Assembly (NCBI GenBank): GCA_028023455.1 | Contig: JAQFVV010012477.1 | Span: 4,357,365 to 4,421,364 of the forward strand | Source of the DNA: Epiperipatus broadwayi | Lineage: Eukaryota > Onychophora > Udeonychophora > Euonychophora > Peripatidae | Direction: 5' to 3' | Length of the DNA: 64,000 nt | Part shown: positions 63,661-64,000 of the stretch, in pieces | How positions within the stretch are numbered: the stretch's first letter is position 1 | Layout of the letters: every line of letters starts with the position of its first letter | Notes under the pieces: model-generated | Told to the model about the DNA's origin: nothing | The model's input: only the letters and a program-made list of their open reading frames with translations | Databases searched by the model: none | Program-made: the position numbers and the translations under genes

Positions 63661-64000
63661 TTCTATTTATAAATGCTGGAATAGCAATAATATTCTTTCA
63701 AGTTGTCAAAAAAATACTACAGGTGACAATGGCAAATAAAAAAGCAATAAATGAATAATCAGTTTATGAAATATGGCTAGTGCATTAATTCTGTAATAAA
63801 CCATTATCGAATGATAAAGAAGGCAACAGAAAACCACTTTACCTTACAATTCCTTTGCTTTTCCATTATGAATGCAAACACAATATTGTAAAAAAATATA
63901 GTACATTTCAATTACTGTGACATTTTTTGTTTTTAAATATAAATTACTGTTAAGCTAAGATTAATAGCTAAGGTGAAGCTATAAGTTTGTTATTAGTGAG

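Overview
This is a strongly AT-rich piece of an animal nuclear genome. No complete host gene, exon chain, rRNA or functional tRNA gene could be supported on either strand. What can be read is almost entirely mobile-element sequence: RTE-type LINEs, a Penelope-like element, tRNA-derived SINEs, small elements carrying hammerhead-ribozyme motifs, short DNA transposons and long microsatellites. An invertebrate is most likely, and a lophotrochozoan such as a mollusc would fit, but the window does not prove the lineage.

Layout. 170-5290 is one decayed RTE-type LINE on the minus strand, split by a 2.56-kb element of unknown class (2127-4688, TG...CA ends) and by a family A element (942-1255). 5543-6429 is a Tigger/pogo-like non-autonomous DNA transposon. 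6905-9850 is a decayed Penelope-like element with reverse transcriptase and GIY-YIG relics, flanked by inverted copies of its own end. 11985-12340 and 61697-62055 are two family E copies. 13920-15800 holds a family A copy joined to an RTE tail, then an opposing RTE tail. 20005-21985 is the best-preserved RTE copy. 22288-32128 holds several tRNA-derived SINEs (families C and D), including a head-to-head pair and an internal minisatellite. 33969-35121 runs from a 412-bp ATCT/ATCC microsatellite through a 170-bp palindrome to a direct-repeat element with hammerhead cores 423 nt apart. 37640-46560 contains more family A, B, C and D copies. 59682-60157 is a TAA microsatellite followed by a 319-bp MITE. 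63175-63660 is the 3' part of a different non-LTR element. The rest is AT-rich sequence without recognisable content; 52.2-54.28 kb is visibly less AT-rich and unexplained.

The most interesting signal is the hammerhead ribozymes. Two unrelated repeat families (A and E) carry the type I hammerhead core CUGAUGA - stem II - GAAA - very short stem III - cleavage site, closed by a stem I with an internal loop. One copy of each keeps every core residue (42928-42986 minus; 61889-61949 plus), and family A copies show compensatory changes in stem I. The dimeric element at 34561-35121 resembles a metazoan retrozyme. Penelope-like elements are known to be associated with such ribozymes and one lies in this window, so a Penelope-type enzyme mobilising small ribozyme RNAs is a reasonable inference, but it is not shown here. 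All alignments and foldings were done by eye.
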